From positions 81,058,576-81,122,575 of the forward strand of contig OY754329.1 in NCBI GenBank assembly GCA_963573305.1: DNA of 64,000 nucleotides, written 5' to 3'. The notes under the pieces are model-generated. The model was not told the DNA's origin. It saw only the letters and a program-made list of their open reading frames with translations, and did not search any database. Every line of letters starts with the position of its first letter. The stretch's first letter is position 1. Shown one piece after another: positions 21,906 through 33,880 of this stretch. The stretch is from Pyrrhosoma nymphula. Taxonomy: Eukaryota > Arthropoda > Insecta > Odonata > Coenagrionidae. A program made the position numbers and the translations under genes.

Positions 21906-22555
21906 CACTGCGTGACCTGATTTCAGTTTTCATTGCTGATACATGTCAAATCTCCAAAAAACACATTATTTTAAAAATAATTGTTTGTTTTTACTATTTT
22001 TAGCATTAAATAATAAATATTTCCAATTTATTTGTGCAGAGATTACAAAATTATTGTTAACCATTTTTGCAGGGTAGTAAATTTACCACTGGAGGTACAA
22101 CACCTGTGGTGACATACTTGAACTCCGTAGCAGAGGGAAATATGTTTTGAGCTAGCGTGGTGAAGTCGATCTCCACAACGTTAGAGGATGGAAATATTCA
22201 TTCGGGTATAATCGAGCGTCGCGGAAAAAGATGTACCCGATATATAACCCTAATATTAATAATAACCATCGTTTCAGAAACTGGTTGCTGCTAACACTTG
22301 CAAACGCCCAACGCTCACGGGAAGACGATGTTTCTGAACGGGAACCTTTATCAAAGAGGGCTGGCTACCCCTTTAAAGCTCATGCGCCACAGATCCCATT
22401 TCTCACTTTCCGAATGCAATTTTTTCACGCTCTGCTCAACCACAGAAGGGGATGAGTTTTTTTTTTAAGTTCAGCCTCGTCCATGAAGTAAAAAGGTGAG
22501 ACGCATGATAATAATGATAAACGACAACACGCAGATTAGATTGCTTCGCGTACAA
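21906..22555. other. No gene recognised
   Basis: Contains an unrecognised plus-strand open frame (22231-22455) and nothing else I can support. Confidence 0.35.
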
Positions 22556-22559
22556 TTTC

Positions 22560-22806
22560 AAGTGATCACGAGGACAATGAAGATGAGTGGGCGAAGAAAT
22601 TAGTCTTTCATTTTTAATTAACTGCTGCGAAGATGGAGAGACGAATTCGTTGGGCATACGACTGAGGCATAACGGGAAATTTATGAAAACGCTCATTTAT
22701 AGGAGAATGGATGGGACGAAAGTTTCAGGGAGATCGAGAATTAAATACGTTATAAAGGTCACGGATTTGCGCAAATGTAGTGTTGAGTGGAGAAAAATAA
22801 GCGACT
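22560..22806 (+). pseudogene. LINE C-terminal fragment (RTE/Jockey-like)
   Basis: The reading RLRHNGKFMKTLI, then RRMDGTKVSGRSRIKYV, then KVTDLRKCSVEWRKISD and a stop matches the C-terminal tail of arthropod LINE reverse transcriptases (RHN.L.KT.IEGR..G...RGRPR..Y..Q.M.D.........WR). Preceding bases near 22560-22660 fit the upstream part in shifted frames. The fragment is 5'-truncated and lies about 0.7 kb from the related plus-strand fragment at 21490-21905, but its 3' sequence differs. Confidence 0.75.
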
Positions 22807-22809
22807 AAG

Positions 22810-24070
22810 GTTGTCTGAGCCATTTTAATGTCAAAGCCAATATGAGCCATATTTTATCGTCTTGCCTATTTCTCAAGGTAGTTTGAGCGAACTTTGTCCC
22901 TATACATAATAGAGACCATATTCGAATTTTATTTAAATATTCGACTGTTATAATAAGCATGGAGTGAATATATTGTAATATTAATGGAGCAAAAACTGTT
23001 AAAAATTGACTAAAAGTCTTATTTATTAAGTGAATATTCATGTTTAAGCCCTTAACTTGACTAGTTTTTTTTCGCACCGCACGCTGGATATTTTTTTCAA
23101 ACAAAAATGTTTTTTACAATTTTAGAAAAAATAATACGGTGAGTAATGGATGTATAATTAAAAATATTTGAAAAAGATACGAACTATCCACCGTTAAATT
23201 TCAAATACGATGTATACGTCAGAACTACCTCATTATTCTAATTGTGTCTCTCTGGAGTACATACCAGTAAAATATCCCATGGAAAACAACTTATATTTTT
23301 TGGATAATATCACAACAAGCATAATAGTACGTGGCTGATATTTTGGTATCATGGGAGGGGTGAGGTATTTCTCTTTACAATAAGGCCAAATTTATTGAAC
23401 TTTCTGTGGAGTAATATTTCGCTCAAACTAACTCGAGGGCATAAAAATTACAAATGAAAATCACTCAGTATTAATTTCACCTTTCCAGACAGCGGAATCG
23501 AGGAAGAGCCAAAACGTTTTAGCGATTTAAAAAATGACTTCGTACACGAATAGGTTACCCTAGGGACCAGCATAGGAAATATTTAATTCGCTAACTGAAC
23601 AAAGTCCAAAAATCCATGTGAACGTATGCCAACTTTTCAAGAAAAATTTGAAGGAAAAAAACTAAACCTGTGCCTAATGCATCGATATTATTGGTATTAC
23701 AGTGCCATTTTGGATACAATACTAGAAATATGATAGTTAAGTTTCGGTTTCGAAGTCCTGAATGAGTTATGTTCGGTATCAGACAAACATAAATTGTGAT
23801 GAATTTCCATACTGGATTTCTCGGCTCACTGAGTCATCATAGGTATTCCATTTTACGAATGACGTCGAAATTGATAGTGCTAAATATCCTACTCCCAATT
23901 TATTTATAACATTGCGTTGCTAACGCGTGATTACCTTAAGTTCACTGAACAGGGCCACCTTGTGGCCAAAATACGCGTAGCCGAAACACAACCGTGCCAA
24001 TTTTTCCCCATTATTCGTATTCTTTTTTTCTTTATTCCCATTGAGCCGTCCCTCTATTGACTCAGGCATA
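22810..24070. other. No gene recognised
   Basis: AT-rich with short unrecognised frames only. The minus-strand frame 24264-23920 (114 codons) runs into a dispersed repeat and has no known motif. Confidence 0.4.
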
Positions 24071-24079
24071 TACCGATAC

Positions 24080-24245
24080 CAGTGACTTTGCTCTTTCTGA
24101 GTCAGTTTTCCGCTGGTGTGTTTGATTTCCTGAAGTTGTTCCCGATCGAGTGTGTGAGTGAGAGTATTTGCGAGAGCTGGTGTGGACGATGAGGAGGGAT
24201 TGATTCCTGGAAAAGGATTAATTTCTCGTAAAACGTGTGTGTTGT
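24080..24245. repeat. Dispersed repeat shared with 50928-51060
   Basis: Both loci contain, in the same order and strand, GCTCTTT.TGA.TCAGTTT.CCGC, AAGTTGTTCC.GAT.GAGTGTG, a GAGTGAG block, and GGTTCCTG/GATTCCTG.A.A.GGATT. The 24-kb copy has an extra segment after CCGCTGG. Function and class are unknown. The sequence continues to about 24420 with an inverted GTTCTCCGTGGTTG / CAACCACAGAG pair (24317-24375). Confidence 0.5.
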
Positions 24246-24659
24246 GTGACCTATATGTACCCATTCGAAGTTTCAGGAAAAACTCCGAAAAGGTACTGCT
24301 GATAGGTGGTGCGAGTGTTCTCCGTGGTTGCCCCTAGTACGGAATCCAATATTCCCGTGAACAACCACAGAGGGTGTGTTTGATGATCATTACCCAGTCA
24401 TTCCAAACTGGGTCCCCCCGACAGCTCCGCGAAGGATCCTTTTTTTGGGTTGAGTGAATATGTCCTGCGGCTGGTCATTCGCGAGGTATAAGTATTCCCG
24501 TAAACAAGCACAGGTTTATTGATCGGGGATAATTTTAGCTTCTGGCGAGTGCCTGTTTTGCTGACGAGGACTGCTCAACCTTCATACGGCCATTGGAGTT
24601 TTATGTCCCTGTGTTTTTATGGACAGTAGCTACTACTCATAATTGTCCCGACGACGCTT

Positions 24660-25112
24660 TGTTCGCCTTATCCAACTATTTTCTCCATCAGCATTAAATT
24701 TTCCTTTAATTTATTTTAACCTATACCTCCCTTAATTCAGTCCATATTGCATAATTTTCTTCTTCCTCTCCCATTCTTCCCCAACATTCTCTCCTCTCAC
24801 ATACACCCTCTCCAGTATAGTGCCAACTCTTTGTAGGTATTCCATCCACTTCTGCAGGTCCGAATTTCTCTCAACCTAATTTTCGTTTCCTATCCTATCG
24901 AACACTGCCTCATTAATTTTCCATCTCCCTTCCGCAGTACTCAAGTTTCATAACCAATCCGTAATGTGCTTCACATTAGATTTTTTAAACTTATCTTTGC
25001 TAAATGGTTATACTAAACATTCCACTTCGTCAATTCCTATTTTTCATTAAAGCTTCCTTTACTATCGCAATACTTCGCTCTTCAGACATTTACAAACATT
25101 CTCCTCCAGACA
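24660..25112 (-). pseudogene. LINE C-terminal half, left part (interrupted)
   Basis: Read on the minus strand, 24850-24660 gives the terminal part of a LINE RT (RVYVRGENVGEEWERKKIMQ, ending with SWIRRTKRRRDN, the usual RVEWRR.T.Q..DN end). 25110-24850 holds the thumb region in broken frames. The coding sequence is split by a TIR element at 25113-25503 and resumes beyond it. Stops and frameshifts show it is dead. Confidence 0.6.
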
Positions 25113-25503
25113 GTGACGTATCCAGCATTTCGTTCCGGGGGAGTAGGGTCCATATTATGTATGAGCAGAGGGAGTAAAGTTTATAAAAAAATCTCTTAAC
25201 CGGGACCAAATTTGTGTATTGGGGAAATTAAGAGTGCTATTGTGTCTCCGGAGTAAATGATGTTTTTATGATTTTAGCTTTCCAAACTTCTGAAAGAAAA
25301 CTTAACCCACAGCTTTAAAAAAATATGTTTGAAAATTAGAAGCATATTTACTAACGAAATAATTCAAACCAAAGAAAAATATATAAATTCAAAGTTCTTA
25401 GGGGGAAAATATAACTTTCTCTTTTAGAGTTATTAAAAAAAAATAAATTCCAAATTTCGGAAGGGGGTTGGACCCCGTGGACCCTCTCCCCTGGCTACGT
25501 CAC
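25113..25503. mobile_element. Non-autonomous TIR DNA transposon (CAGTGACGTA family) inserted in LINE
   Basis: The left end AGTGACGTATCCAG (about 25115) and the right end CTGGCTACGTCACT (25490-25503) are inverted. Each is followed inward by a G-rich or C-rich run and GGGTCC/GGACCC. The interior of about 390 bp is AT-rich and has no transposase frame. LINE coding sequence continues on both sides. The termini resemble the CAGTGGCGTA... ends common in arthropod DNA transposons. I cannot assign the superfamily or the exact TSD. Confidence 0.7.
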
Positions 25504-25860
25504 TACAACAAGTACACTCCCCAGATATCCAAACTATTTCACTCTCACTTTTTACCCCTCCAGCCTTGATATAATTTCTATTTATCAATCTAGCCTTTCT
25601 AATTCAACAGACTCACATTGCCATTGCCTTTTCATCGTTAATTTGCATCCCAAACCTTTCACATTGCATCTCTTACGTGCTCATCTATGACTACAGGCCC
25701 TTAGCATTCTGGCCAACCAATTGTTTGATCGTCCGTAAATTTTATTTTATCAGCTCCCCTCTAACTTTTACTACCACTGTCAACTATTACCGAGTTCACT
25801 GCTAATAATTCATTTCTTATACTTTGGATTTTGAAACAGCATGAGGGATGTCTATGCCTT
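25504..25860 (-). pseudogene. LINE reverse transcriptase, right part of interrupted copy
   Basis: The minus strand from about 25850 to 25505 gives degraded LINE RT. A KIYG/ADDQT-like palm segment near 25740-25700 is followed by a glycine/lysine block with LTMKRQW, corresponding to the LGMKIN..KTK region of relatives. Frames are broken repeatedly. It is the same element as 24660-25112, split by the TIR transposon. Confidence 0.45.
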
Positions 25861-26394
25861 CAATATGTTGATATCAATCGGAAATCTGAAGAGAAATAAA
25901 AATATGCTATTAAAAGGGAAAAAGTAAAACATTATTTAGATTTGAAATGGTGCATTTTTGGTGAGTAAACTGCATCTCTTTTTGCTATAAAAATAAGTTG
26001 GTGATATCAAAGGTGAAAAGAAACTTCCTACACCTGGTTAGTGCCATCATTACCGCGATTAGATGAGTAAAAATTAGTTTAGGTTGAATTAAGAAATTTA
26101 TTACTTTTTTATCAAACAAAAATATTGGTAATGAGTAGAGATCGGATATACATGGGTGCGGTTATTATTTCAACCTGCATTTCATATCAAGTATATAACA
26201 CTTCATTAGGAAATACTTCTACTACGCAAGTTGAAAAGCAATTCACCAGACATTTTGACTATTCTATTTGATATTTACGCATAAAATTTACGGTTCGTGC
26301 GCATTTGTGGCACATTGTTTTGAAAAAAATTTCAAGCAGAAACTTTTGCAGGGAATACATTAGCCTAAGTAGTTTGCTTTCGCATACGTTGAGT

Positions 26395-26705
26395 CAGTGG
26401 CGTATCTATAATTTGACTCTGGGGGGGGGGGGTAATATTTTTGATACATCTACGCAATACCCTGCAAGCCACCTCAAGGGTGTGTAGGTGAGTACCGGGT
26501 GTCTGAGACCAGCCAAATTGAGGGCCCTACCCCGGGAAGTTTTTGAAAATTATAATAACAAAACTGCATTTTATAGCCCTTTCTGACGTAAATATTTAAA
26601 GGTAATTAGTTAATTTTTTAATGCATTAATGTTGGTACCCTTAACAAAGTTGCTTCTGGGAAGGATCCGGTCCCGTTCGTCCCCCTCCGTAAATATCCCC
26701 ATGCG
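26395..26705. mobile_element. Decayed TIR element (CAGTGGCGTA family)
   Basis: The left end reads CAGTGGCGTATCTATAATTT followed by a G run of about 12 (26409-26432 region). The right end reads CCCCCTCCGTAAATATCCCC then ATGCGTGGA. These are imperfect inverted termini of about 30 bp. The interior has no transposase. A segment inside (26445-26490, CACCTCAAGGGTGTGT) is also found inverted at 52868-52915. Confidence 0.5.
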
Positions 26706-27114
26706 TGGAGTACGTTTGATAAAATTCTTTAAAAAATAAGAGCATAAAGGTTTGAGTTGACTAATGAGGTAATACAAAGAGGGAATTTGAGAGTTTATGG
26801 TATAGGAATTAAAGATTAGTATAAATTACAAATAAATCGAGGTATTTGTGGCTCCAAAGCTTTGTTTTTGAGGAAAAAGCATGAGCGAAGAGGGTTGGGA
26901 ATGCATAAGAATAGAGAAAATAAGCTGGTAGCTATGAAGACAAATATATATTGGCTACGACAGGGGAGAAAAGGAAATCTGCGAAAGAAATTCAAGAAGA
27001 AACAGAGACGCAAGGTAAAAAAAACGAATGGGGAACGCTTTCTGGATCTAACTTATTCTAAATACGGATGCGGAAACCGGTAATAAAAGGAAGGAGGGAG
27101 TTGGGTTAGGTTTA

Positions 27115-27524
27115 TCAGAACTTGGTGGCGGTTACTTGCCTGAAGCATGGCGCTAGGGAGGGAGAAATTTGAGGATGGTGGGACAGAGGGACTGAGGATT
27201 CCTCTAGAGGGCCCTTAGGGAGATTTTCGGATCCTCCAGCAGTATCCATACTTGCATTGCCCTCCCTGACTTCAACATCTTCACTCGCAAATGCCTCCAT
27301 GCTTTGCGGTTCCATTAAGTGGGTATAAGGAGGGACATACTGAGGACTTCGGGCATTTTTTTTACGAAAAGACGAATACATGAAGAACTGAATAACGGAA
27401 ATGATAAGGCACAGATGAAATTCCATGAGAGAGGCAAAATTCAACATGTTCCATTCGATGGGCTTTTGGATTGGATTTTCCAAATATCTACCCATAACTA
27501 TGTACTTGAAACATACCTGCGATT
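27115..27524 (-). CDS. Candidate terminal exon: single membrane segment plus Ser/Pro/Glu tail
   Basis: A minus-strand frame is open from a possible splice acceptor (TCGCAG at about 27524-27519, with a T-rich stretch upstream) to a stop at 27115-27117. The first ATG is at 27495. The predicted sequence has one hydrophobic stretch near residues 26-42 (LCLIISVIQFFMYSSF). This is followed by the basic stop-transfer-like RKKNAR and a polar tail of about 75 residues rich in Ser, Pro and Glu. That layout would suit the end of a type I membrane protein. I do not recognise the family, and no upstream exon was found. The alternative is a chance frame in a moderately GC-rich block. Confidence 0.3.
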
Positions 27525-27529
27525 ATGAC

Positions 27530-29420
27530 ATAATAATGACAAAATACTTCACAGTGACGTTAAGTTGGTAGCTATTGGTAGTCTCAGCAGTATACACGTT
27601 ACATTACCTCCGCAAATCATTTATTAGCTCCCTTCACGAATATTAATTTTCTCAATCTGAGTCATGCCGAGTAAATTGCAGTAACCTAGGGTTCCTGTAA
27701 CATGAAAATAAGTAACAAGCTCAGGAGATTTGAGCACAGGTAACTGGTATATATTTTTAAACACCAAAGTCCAGTTTTATAATCTTCATTTAAGCATTTT
27801 ATCGGTAAAAAACAGGTGTTTATTCGTTCTCACATCGACACCGATCACGCCAGCAAACCCAGCAGATCTCATGTAATACACAATACCCGAACTATCGCTT
27901 AACAATAAGTTAATGAAAAGGCCACGTCATAGTAGGTGAACGTTAATCAGACATTATAAAACCATATCTGAAAATATTCTGTTGGAATCATTAATAACTT
28001 TAAGCCGATGTCTTATGGTCAAAATATTTAACAAAAAGTTTGACCTAACGGTTTTGGATATCGTGTGGCTGGCATAATTTGAAGGCAATGCTATTTTATT
28101 CCGAGTCATCTCTTTAAAACCCAATAAAACTATTGTGATAAAATTTTATTTCCTTCTAATTATGCCTTTCACATGACACCCCAGCAAGTTTTAAAAATGT
28201 TTCGTTTAAAATATGACTGTGGTACATCAGATTTACGGTTAAAATAAAACCATTCACAAAAGCCTTGAGTCAAAAACCAGGAGCTGCTTTTTGTCCACTT
28301 TCAGAAAATATTACTTTGCATCTTCCGTGTGAGTTCACTAACTCATAACTAAAATAATTAGAATTCAAAGGTAGAGAAATTTCAAAATTTAGTCGGCAGT
28401 TTCCCATAAAAATGAAAGCAAAGTGATGCTCGAATAATAATGCTTTTTAGACTCTTTTACGCAAAAACTACATCACAGAACTTCTCTTTCAATCATTAAA
28501 CAAGCTTATGGTTGTCGGGGAAGTGCTAATGGATATACGATGGCGTGCATGACTTTCGAAATAGTCTAATGTACCTTAATGGCTGACCTATATATTTTTA
28601 ACCTTAGCATCTGCTGCCTGAATTTTCCATATTTGCTTCCACAGAAACTGTGCTGATTCATGAAATACAAGGCTGCGAACGTGTTCCATGCCCCAGTAAA
28701 AGAGCAGAGAGAGTGCAAGGAAATTTCGTTCGAGGGAGGGAAAGGGTCGTTCGAGGGTTCCTTTCCGTTTTCGAAAAGTGGCTTGAAAATGATTGCACGT
28801 GATGTAAATCCTTTTATATTTACCTAAAATGTTGACTACAAAATGCATAATTTAAAGTACAACACTTTTGTAGCATCAAAATGCTTATTCAAGTGCTAGA
28901 AACCTGCCAGAATTCATATGGGAACGTTTTAGAAGTATGTCACTTCTAGATTAACCTAGATGAAACGTGATGATAATATATGCAATTACTAAAACCACAT
29001 TTGTTTGCAAAATACCGACATCATATTTATCTTGCAAACTGCAAAAGTAAATAAACAGACACATTTTCCTCCATGTCGTCGTATTTGATGTTCATATGAT
29101 AACTGAATACACGGCTGTTCTTGAGGCGAAACGGGACATAAATTAGTAATCAGGCGAGTGATAAGCCAACTATTCCCACTAATGGATTTAGTTTCAAGAA
29201 TTTTATACTCACATGAAAATCATTTACGCTGAATTCCATCGGCAGGGATAACACGGAAATGTTGCTTGGTTATGCAAATAGTATAATGGACAATTCTCAT
29301 CACGGTAAAGTGGTATGTAATTGTACGCTCCCATTCAAATTGTGTATCACAGTATGGTTTGCTAGAACAAATGCTTTGCTCTCTACAGTCATAAAAATTT
29401 AGCACTTCATGTACAGCCGT
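27530..29420. other. No gene recognised
   Basis: AT-rich sequence. The minus-strand frame 28848-28588 (86 codons) is unrecognised. No repeat or RNA gene is identifiable. It could be an intron if the neighbouring exon candidate is real. Confidence 0.4.
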
Positions 29421-29426
29421 AAAACT

Positions 29427-30200
29427 AATTATTATTATTAGGTGTAATACCGGTTAAGGTAGGTTTTAAGTGGAAGACATAAAAAATCCTCTAGATGTTC
29501 ACATGTGCAGGGCCCTGTCCACCAATACGATATTACTGTCTTCACCTCAGCACAAGTCCTACCCATCTTCATCCCGTCCATTTCACCAATTCTCTTTCTT
29601 CCCCTTCCCCGCTTGCTCAACATTCTCTCCTCTATTAAAACCTTAAGTAACTCTTCGCTCCTCATTACCCCCTCCCACCACCTACCGTGCCTCTTCCTGA
29701 TCTCATCCGGAAGTTTCCTTTCCTCACCCACGATACCAAGCACTTCCTCGTTTGTCATCCTTTCTGTCCACCGCACCTCCTCCATTCTCCAACACACCCA
29801 CATCTAGAACGGCTGCAGCCTATTCTCGTCCTTCTCTCTCGGATTCCACGTTTTTGTCCAACACAACGCTACACTCCAAATGAAGCTTTTCACCAGCCTT
29901 TTCTTTATATCCTTACCCTAAGTCTCCATCATCATCTCCCTTCTATCACTGAACGCTTCCTTTGCTAGCGCTATGCTCCTCCTGATGTCTTTAGTAATAT
30001 GACCATTTTTGCCTAGAGCGCTACCCAAGTAATTTAATTGCTAAGCTTGCTTGAGTTCGTGCCCTCCTACTTTTATGACCATCCTCGCTTTCTTTTTCCA
30101 ATAGAATCTCATTAATTTTGCTTACACATGATTTATCTTCATTCCGCATTTCCCAATGTGAATTTCTAATACGTCTATCAAAGCTTGCAGACCTCGTAAA
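29427..30200 (-). pseudogene. LINE reverse transcriptase 3' half with (TAA)n tail
   Basis: Read on the minus strand from about 30200: RT palm/thumb (KCGMKIN, then LNYLGSALGKNGHITKDIRR, then SIALAKEAFSDRREMM), then VKSFIWSVALCWTKTW, then the C-terminal domain WRMEEVRWTERMTNEEVL, GRGRKRI and CAEVK. The frame is interrupted by stops. The 3' UTR words match the element at 21490-21905. The element ends in a microsatellite, TAATTATTATTATTA (29427-29441), which on the element strand is a (TAA)n tail typical of RTE-like LINEs. It is 5'-truncated. Confidence 0.85.
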
Positions 30201-30204
30201 ACTA

Positions 30205-30955
30205 ATTATATGTTATTAAGATTTGGAGTGACTTCCATTATTAACTTCTGATAGGGTCAAATATATCTAAAAGATGTAATAAGAGACCATAGACAGCTCA
30301 GTTATAAGAGTAAAAATAGTTCCCAATATGCCATTCACAGCTTAGCCATAGACACGTGGGAGAAGAGGCCTTGTGGCAGGAGAAGTAACCGGCAGGACTC
30401 CATGGTCTTATAATTAATTTCGGAGGAACCAAATGGTGATGATGACTAGACCTATTATGGTAATAGTATGAAAACAAATTAACTATAATGCCTGGGAATA
30501 TGTCAAACTTCATCGACCGTTTTTTACCCATCAACACTCGACGAGTCAAGAAAATCTCCCGGACGTGGACCACAGGTGTTCTCAAGAGGTTTTAACACTC
30601 TTGGCAAAGTAAGCAATGTTTTCAGGCGGTCTCAGAGGGTGTTGGCGGGGCTGAAAGATCTCACAGTAAACTCTAAGGATGGAAGAAGCACGATTTAGTG
30701 GCAGTTATCGGCTACATCAATATCCCCCACTCATAGACCGCTCTAGAGAAGAGGAAAGCACATTGAACAGAACAAATAAAAGCCGAGAAATGAGATTGAT
30801 GGGACATGAGGAATTCGATAGAGTGAATCATCAAAGAGAAAGAAGCAAATCGAGTTGGTAACAGCTACATTCCAAATGCAACGGAGGTAGACGAAGTAGT
30901 TAACTACATTCCACTGAAAAAGAGCTGCAACTGAGATTAATGTATTCCCATAGAC
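30205..30955. other. No gene recognised
   Basis: Short unrecognised frames on both strands (30298-30585 minus, 30679-30861 plus). Nothing is supportable. Confidence 0.35.
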
Positions 30956-30960
30956 ACGTT

Positions 30961-31288
30961 TGCATGCTAGAGTACTGGATTTTCATCCCGAGGGCAAAAG
31001 TTCGCGTCCCGGCCGAAGGAAATACTTTTCAGGGGAATCCTCATCCCTACTTGGTTGCTGTGGGGAAAGTAACTCAAGTACAGTTGTCCGTCCGTGGGAT
31101 GGGACGTTAAAATGTTGTTCCCCCCTGGGCACCTTTCGTTAAAAGTAGTTTCATGCCGACGCCGGGTTTTTCTCCACCCTTCATCCATACCTAAGAAAAT
31201 CCTTTCCCCACCTACCTGTCTACTCACCTGTTCACAATGGTGCATATGGCCTCATTTGTCGGTTGGATCCCGAAATAACCAACCAACC
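30961..31288 (+). mobile_element. tRNA-derived SINE, copy A (GGGACGTTAAA family)
   Basis: The head resembles a tRNA (AGAGTACTGGATTTTCATCC, B-box-like AGTTCGCGTCCC near 30999-31010). The body has the family words GTCCGTCC, GATGGGACGTTAAA and GCACCTTTCGTTAA. The tail has CTCCACCCTTC and ends AACCAACCAACC at about 31288. Two further copies lie in tandem at 51829-52155 and 52160-52405. The tRNA-like promoter implies RNA polymerase III transcription of the source copies. Confidence 0.75.
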
Positions 31289-31289
31289 G

Positions 31290-33055
31290 TATAGCTTAAC
31301 TTTGAGCCGCCCGCGGCGGTCTGTCAATAGTTTTGATTACTTATTTTATTTTATAATCGGAAGGTCATGCTGAAAAAGAAATTATTAGAATATTCATTGG
31401 TAATATTTGAAACGAAAAGTTAGCTATAAAACACCTAATTGGGGCATATTTGACGCTGCGCTGAAAAAGGCACGCCACCATGTTGTCTTTGATTTTGACG
31501 TCACTAGACAGTAAACACCGTACTTACGCCACTTAAAATACACTTTAAACTTCTCAATACTACACAAACGCAAGGAAAATATTTAATATATGTTAATTAC
31601 GAGTTTGCATTCACTTCTATAATCTTAGAAACGTTTTATCTTACCTCTTGTTTCAGGAACTCAGTTGCCTTATATCGAATTTTGGACTCACTTGGGCTCT
31701 TTGCAAACACAGTTCACTTTTCCTGAAGCCTTTACCTAAGAGTCCGGTGGAACTATTAGTTTTTTATGCGACTGACAAGTCCCGTTAGCTGCGTTGCTAA
31801 TTATGGTAAACGAACACACATACGTAATACCGCCTAGTGACGCCCCCAAACATAGTAACCCGTTATGTCGGGCGTGTTATTAACAGAGAATAGCGCATTT
31901 ATTTTTCTGACTTACCAAATGCGTTACAAATTAAAAGCTACGCTTAATTGAGTGCTTTAACGGTAAACGTCAACTTATAGCCTAATTTTCAGCTAATTAG
32001 TCACTGGTTCACAACACTATTGCTGCCCTTTCTTTGTGAAATACATGATGCTTATCAAACTATGTCGGAGATAATATTAAAATTACTATAAATGGATGGA
32101 CCGTCCCCTCCGTCCATCCCTAGTGGTAGCTACACCATTGTATAGCAGTTGAGTAATTTATTTTATATTGCAAGTAACATTCTCTTATATTTCAGTTACG
32201 CTAGGGCGACAACAAGTGCAGAACAGAAAAGATTGGTCGTAATGATAATGTTGTGTTATCAAAGAACGATGAAGATGATATGGGTGAGAATTAACCACGG
32301 GGAAGCACAGCTACGAGATAGGGAGGGTCTTTGACGAAAGCTATTCTACGGTATGACAGAAATTAAGAAAAAGCCAAACTATGGCTAATTAATGAAATAA
32401 TTTTTTAAAATATTTTCTTAATGACATATTTTTGTGGCCAGTCATATTTTATCTTTGCTTTGGTATATTGTTTCAATGTCATTCATATTTATTTCCTACT
32501 AGCAGAAATGCTCGTTGATTCTCAACGAGAGGGATAAGAGTAAGAAATAATATGGTAGTTCTATTCATACAGAAGATAATCTGACTTCTCATTTCTTGTC
32601 TTAGTTTTGTTTAATAATTGAAAATTGCCCATTTTCTCACTTATTGATGCATAGTATTAAGTTATTTCACCAATGTTGATTTTTTTACAGTAAAACTGAA
32701 AAAAAGTATTCCAGGTTCGCGAGTGGGCGTGGGGAAGATCGTCATAAACTTCGAGTATATTTTCTCTCAGTGAGTTTTACCGATATTTTTTCCAGTACAT
32801 TTAGAAGCCATATTCGAAATTTTAATTGAAATGAAGCAGCTGTAAGAAGCATGACGTAGGCATATATATATTTTAATATTGCACCTATCGCCCCTCCGGG
32901 GCATCTGAAGTACGCTGAAAGTCGTGTCTCGCAGCGTCCAACTCTAATCGTTGTTCTCGTGGTTTTTCCGCATAGAGGACATTGGCGATCTTTTATCTTA
33001 GCTTAGCACATCTTTGTGAGAGAAATCTCTTTCTTCTTTTAAGGCATAATAGTTT
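31290..33055. other. No gene recognised
   Basis: Contains an unrecognised 61-codon plus frame (32149-32334) and otherwise nothing supportable. Confidence 0.4.
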
Positions 33056-33059
33056 TGTA

Positions 33060-33692
33060 TTGAAAATATTAGTAATGAAATAGTTAAGCTAATTTGTGAC
33101 AACTTTTTTGACAGCAAATTAATAAATCAACGTGTGATTAATACTGACATGCAACTACGTCGAATAAATAGGTTGTCTATACCCAAGTATTTTAACCTCC
33201 ATGGCAAGAGATCTTTGGTACATGTAGTCCCTGGGTTGTTAAACAAATTACCTATGTCAATGCATGATATTAATACCATATCTGTTTTTAAAAAATCAAT
33301 AAAAGAGTGGGTCATAGGCTAATATTGTTAAGCTCTTAATTGTCCAAAACGCTTCGCAGCAAAAAACTATTTTTTAACTAAAGGCACCAGCTGACAAGCC
33401 GCTTTTGCTTAGCAGGACCTCAACTGCACTATAATTTTTTTTCTCTACCTTTTCTTTTCTCATTGTTGATATATATTAATTTTCTTTGTGATTGCACCAC
33501 AACATTGTAAACTTGGAACCTGCTGATAAGCATCAGCTTAGCAGGACCATACTGGATAAAATCATTCATAATGACCAGAAAAAAGAAAGTATACTTGTAA
33601 CTGTGTAAGATGTAATATTTTTTGTAACACATCCAAAGGGAAATTACAGCGTGTAAGCTATTTGTTAATTAAAGTTATTATTATTATCTAAA
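33060..33692 (+). pseudogene. LINE RT C-terminus and 3' UTR with (ATT)n tail
   Basis: 33134-33322 encodes the typical end of CR1/Jockey-type LINE reverse transcriptases: QLRRINRLSIPKYFNLHGKR, then SLVHVVPGLLNKLPMSM, then FKKSIKEWVIG and a stop. The downstream 370 bp is an AT-rich 3' UTR. It carries a duplicated word, AGC(A/C)GGACC with a preceding GCTGA(C/T)AAG (near 33389-33419 and 33521-33547), and ends in TTATTATTATTATCT near 33688. It is a 5'-truncated insertion, distinct in sequence from the RGRPR-type LINE tails elsewhere in the window. Confidence 0.8.
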
Positions 33693-33880
33693 AAAAAGAC
33701 GAAAAAAAAGCGAGTACAAATGTCAATAAATCCAATGTTTTCTTAAGAGAACTTAAAACAGTCTCAAGTCTTACCATTAAGTCACCTCTAGTAACAAAAA
33801 CAGCATTCTATGACAAAATAAATAATTACATATCAACAATTGGACCTTCTCAATGTTTTAAAAAGAGAATTCTTAAGTTA

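Noticed and set aside
23920..24264. 114-codon minus-strand frame as a host gene
   Set aside because: Much of it lies in a dispersed repeat shared with 50.9 kb, and no domain is visible.
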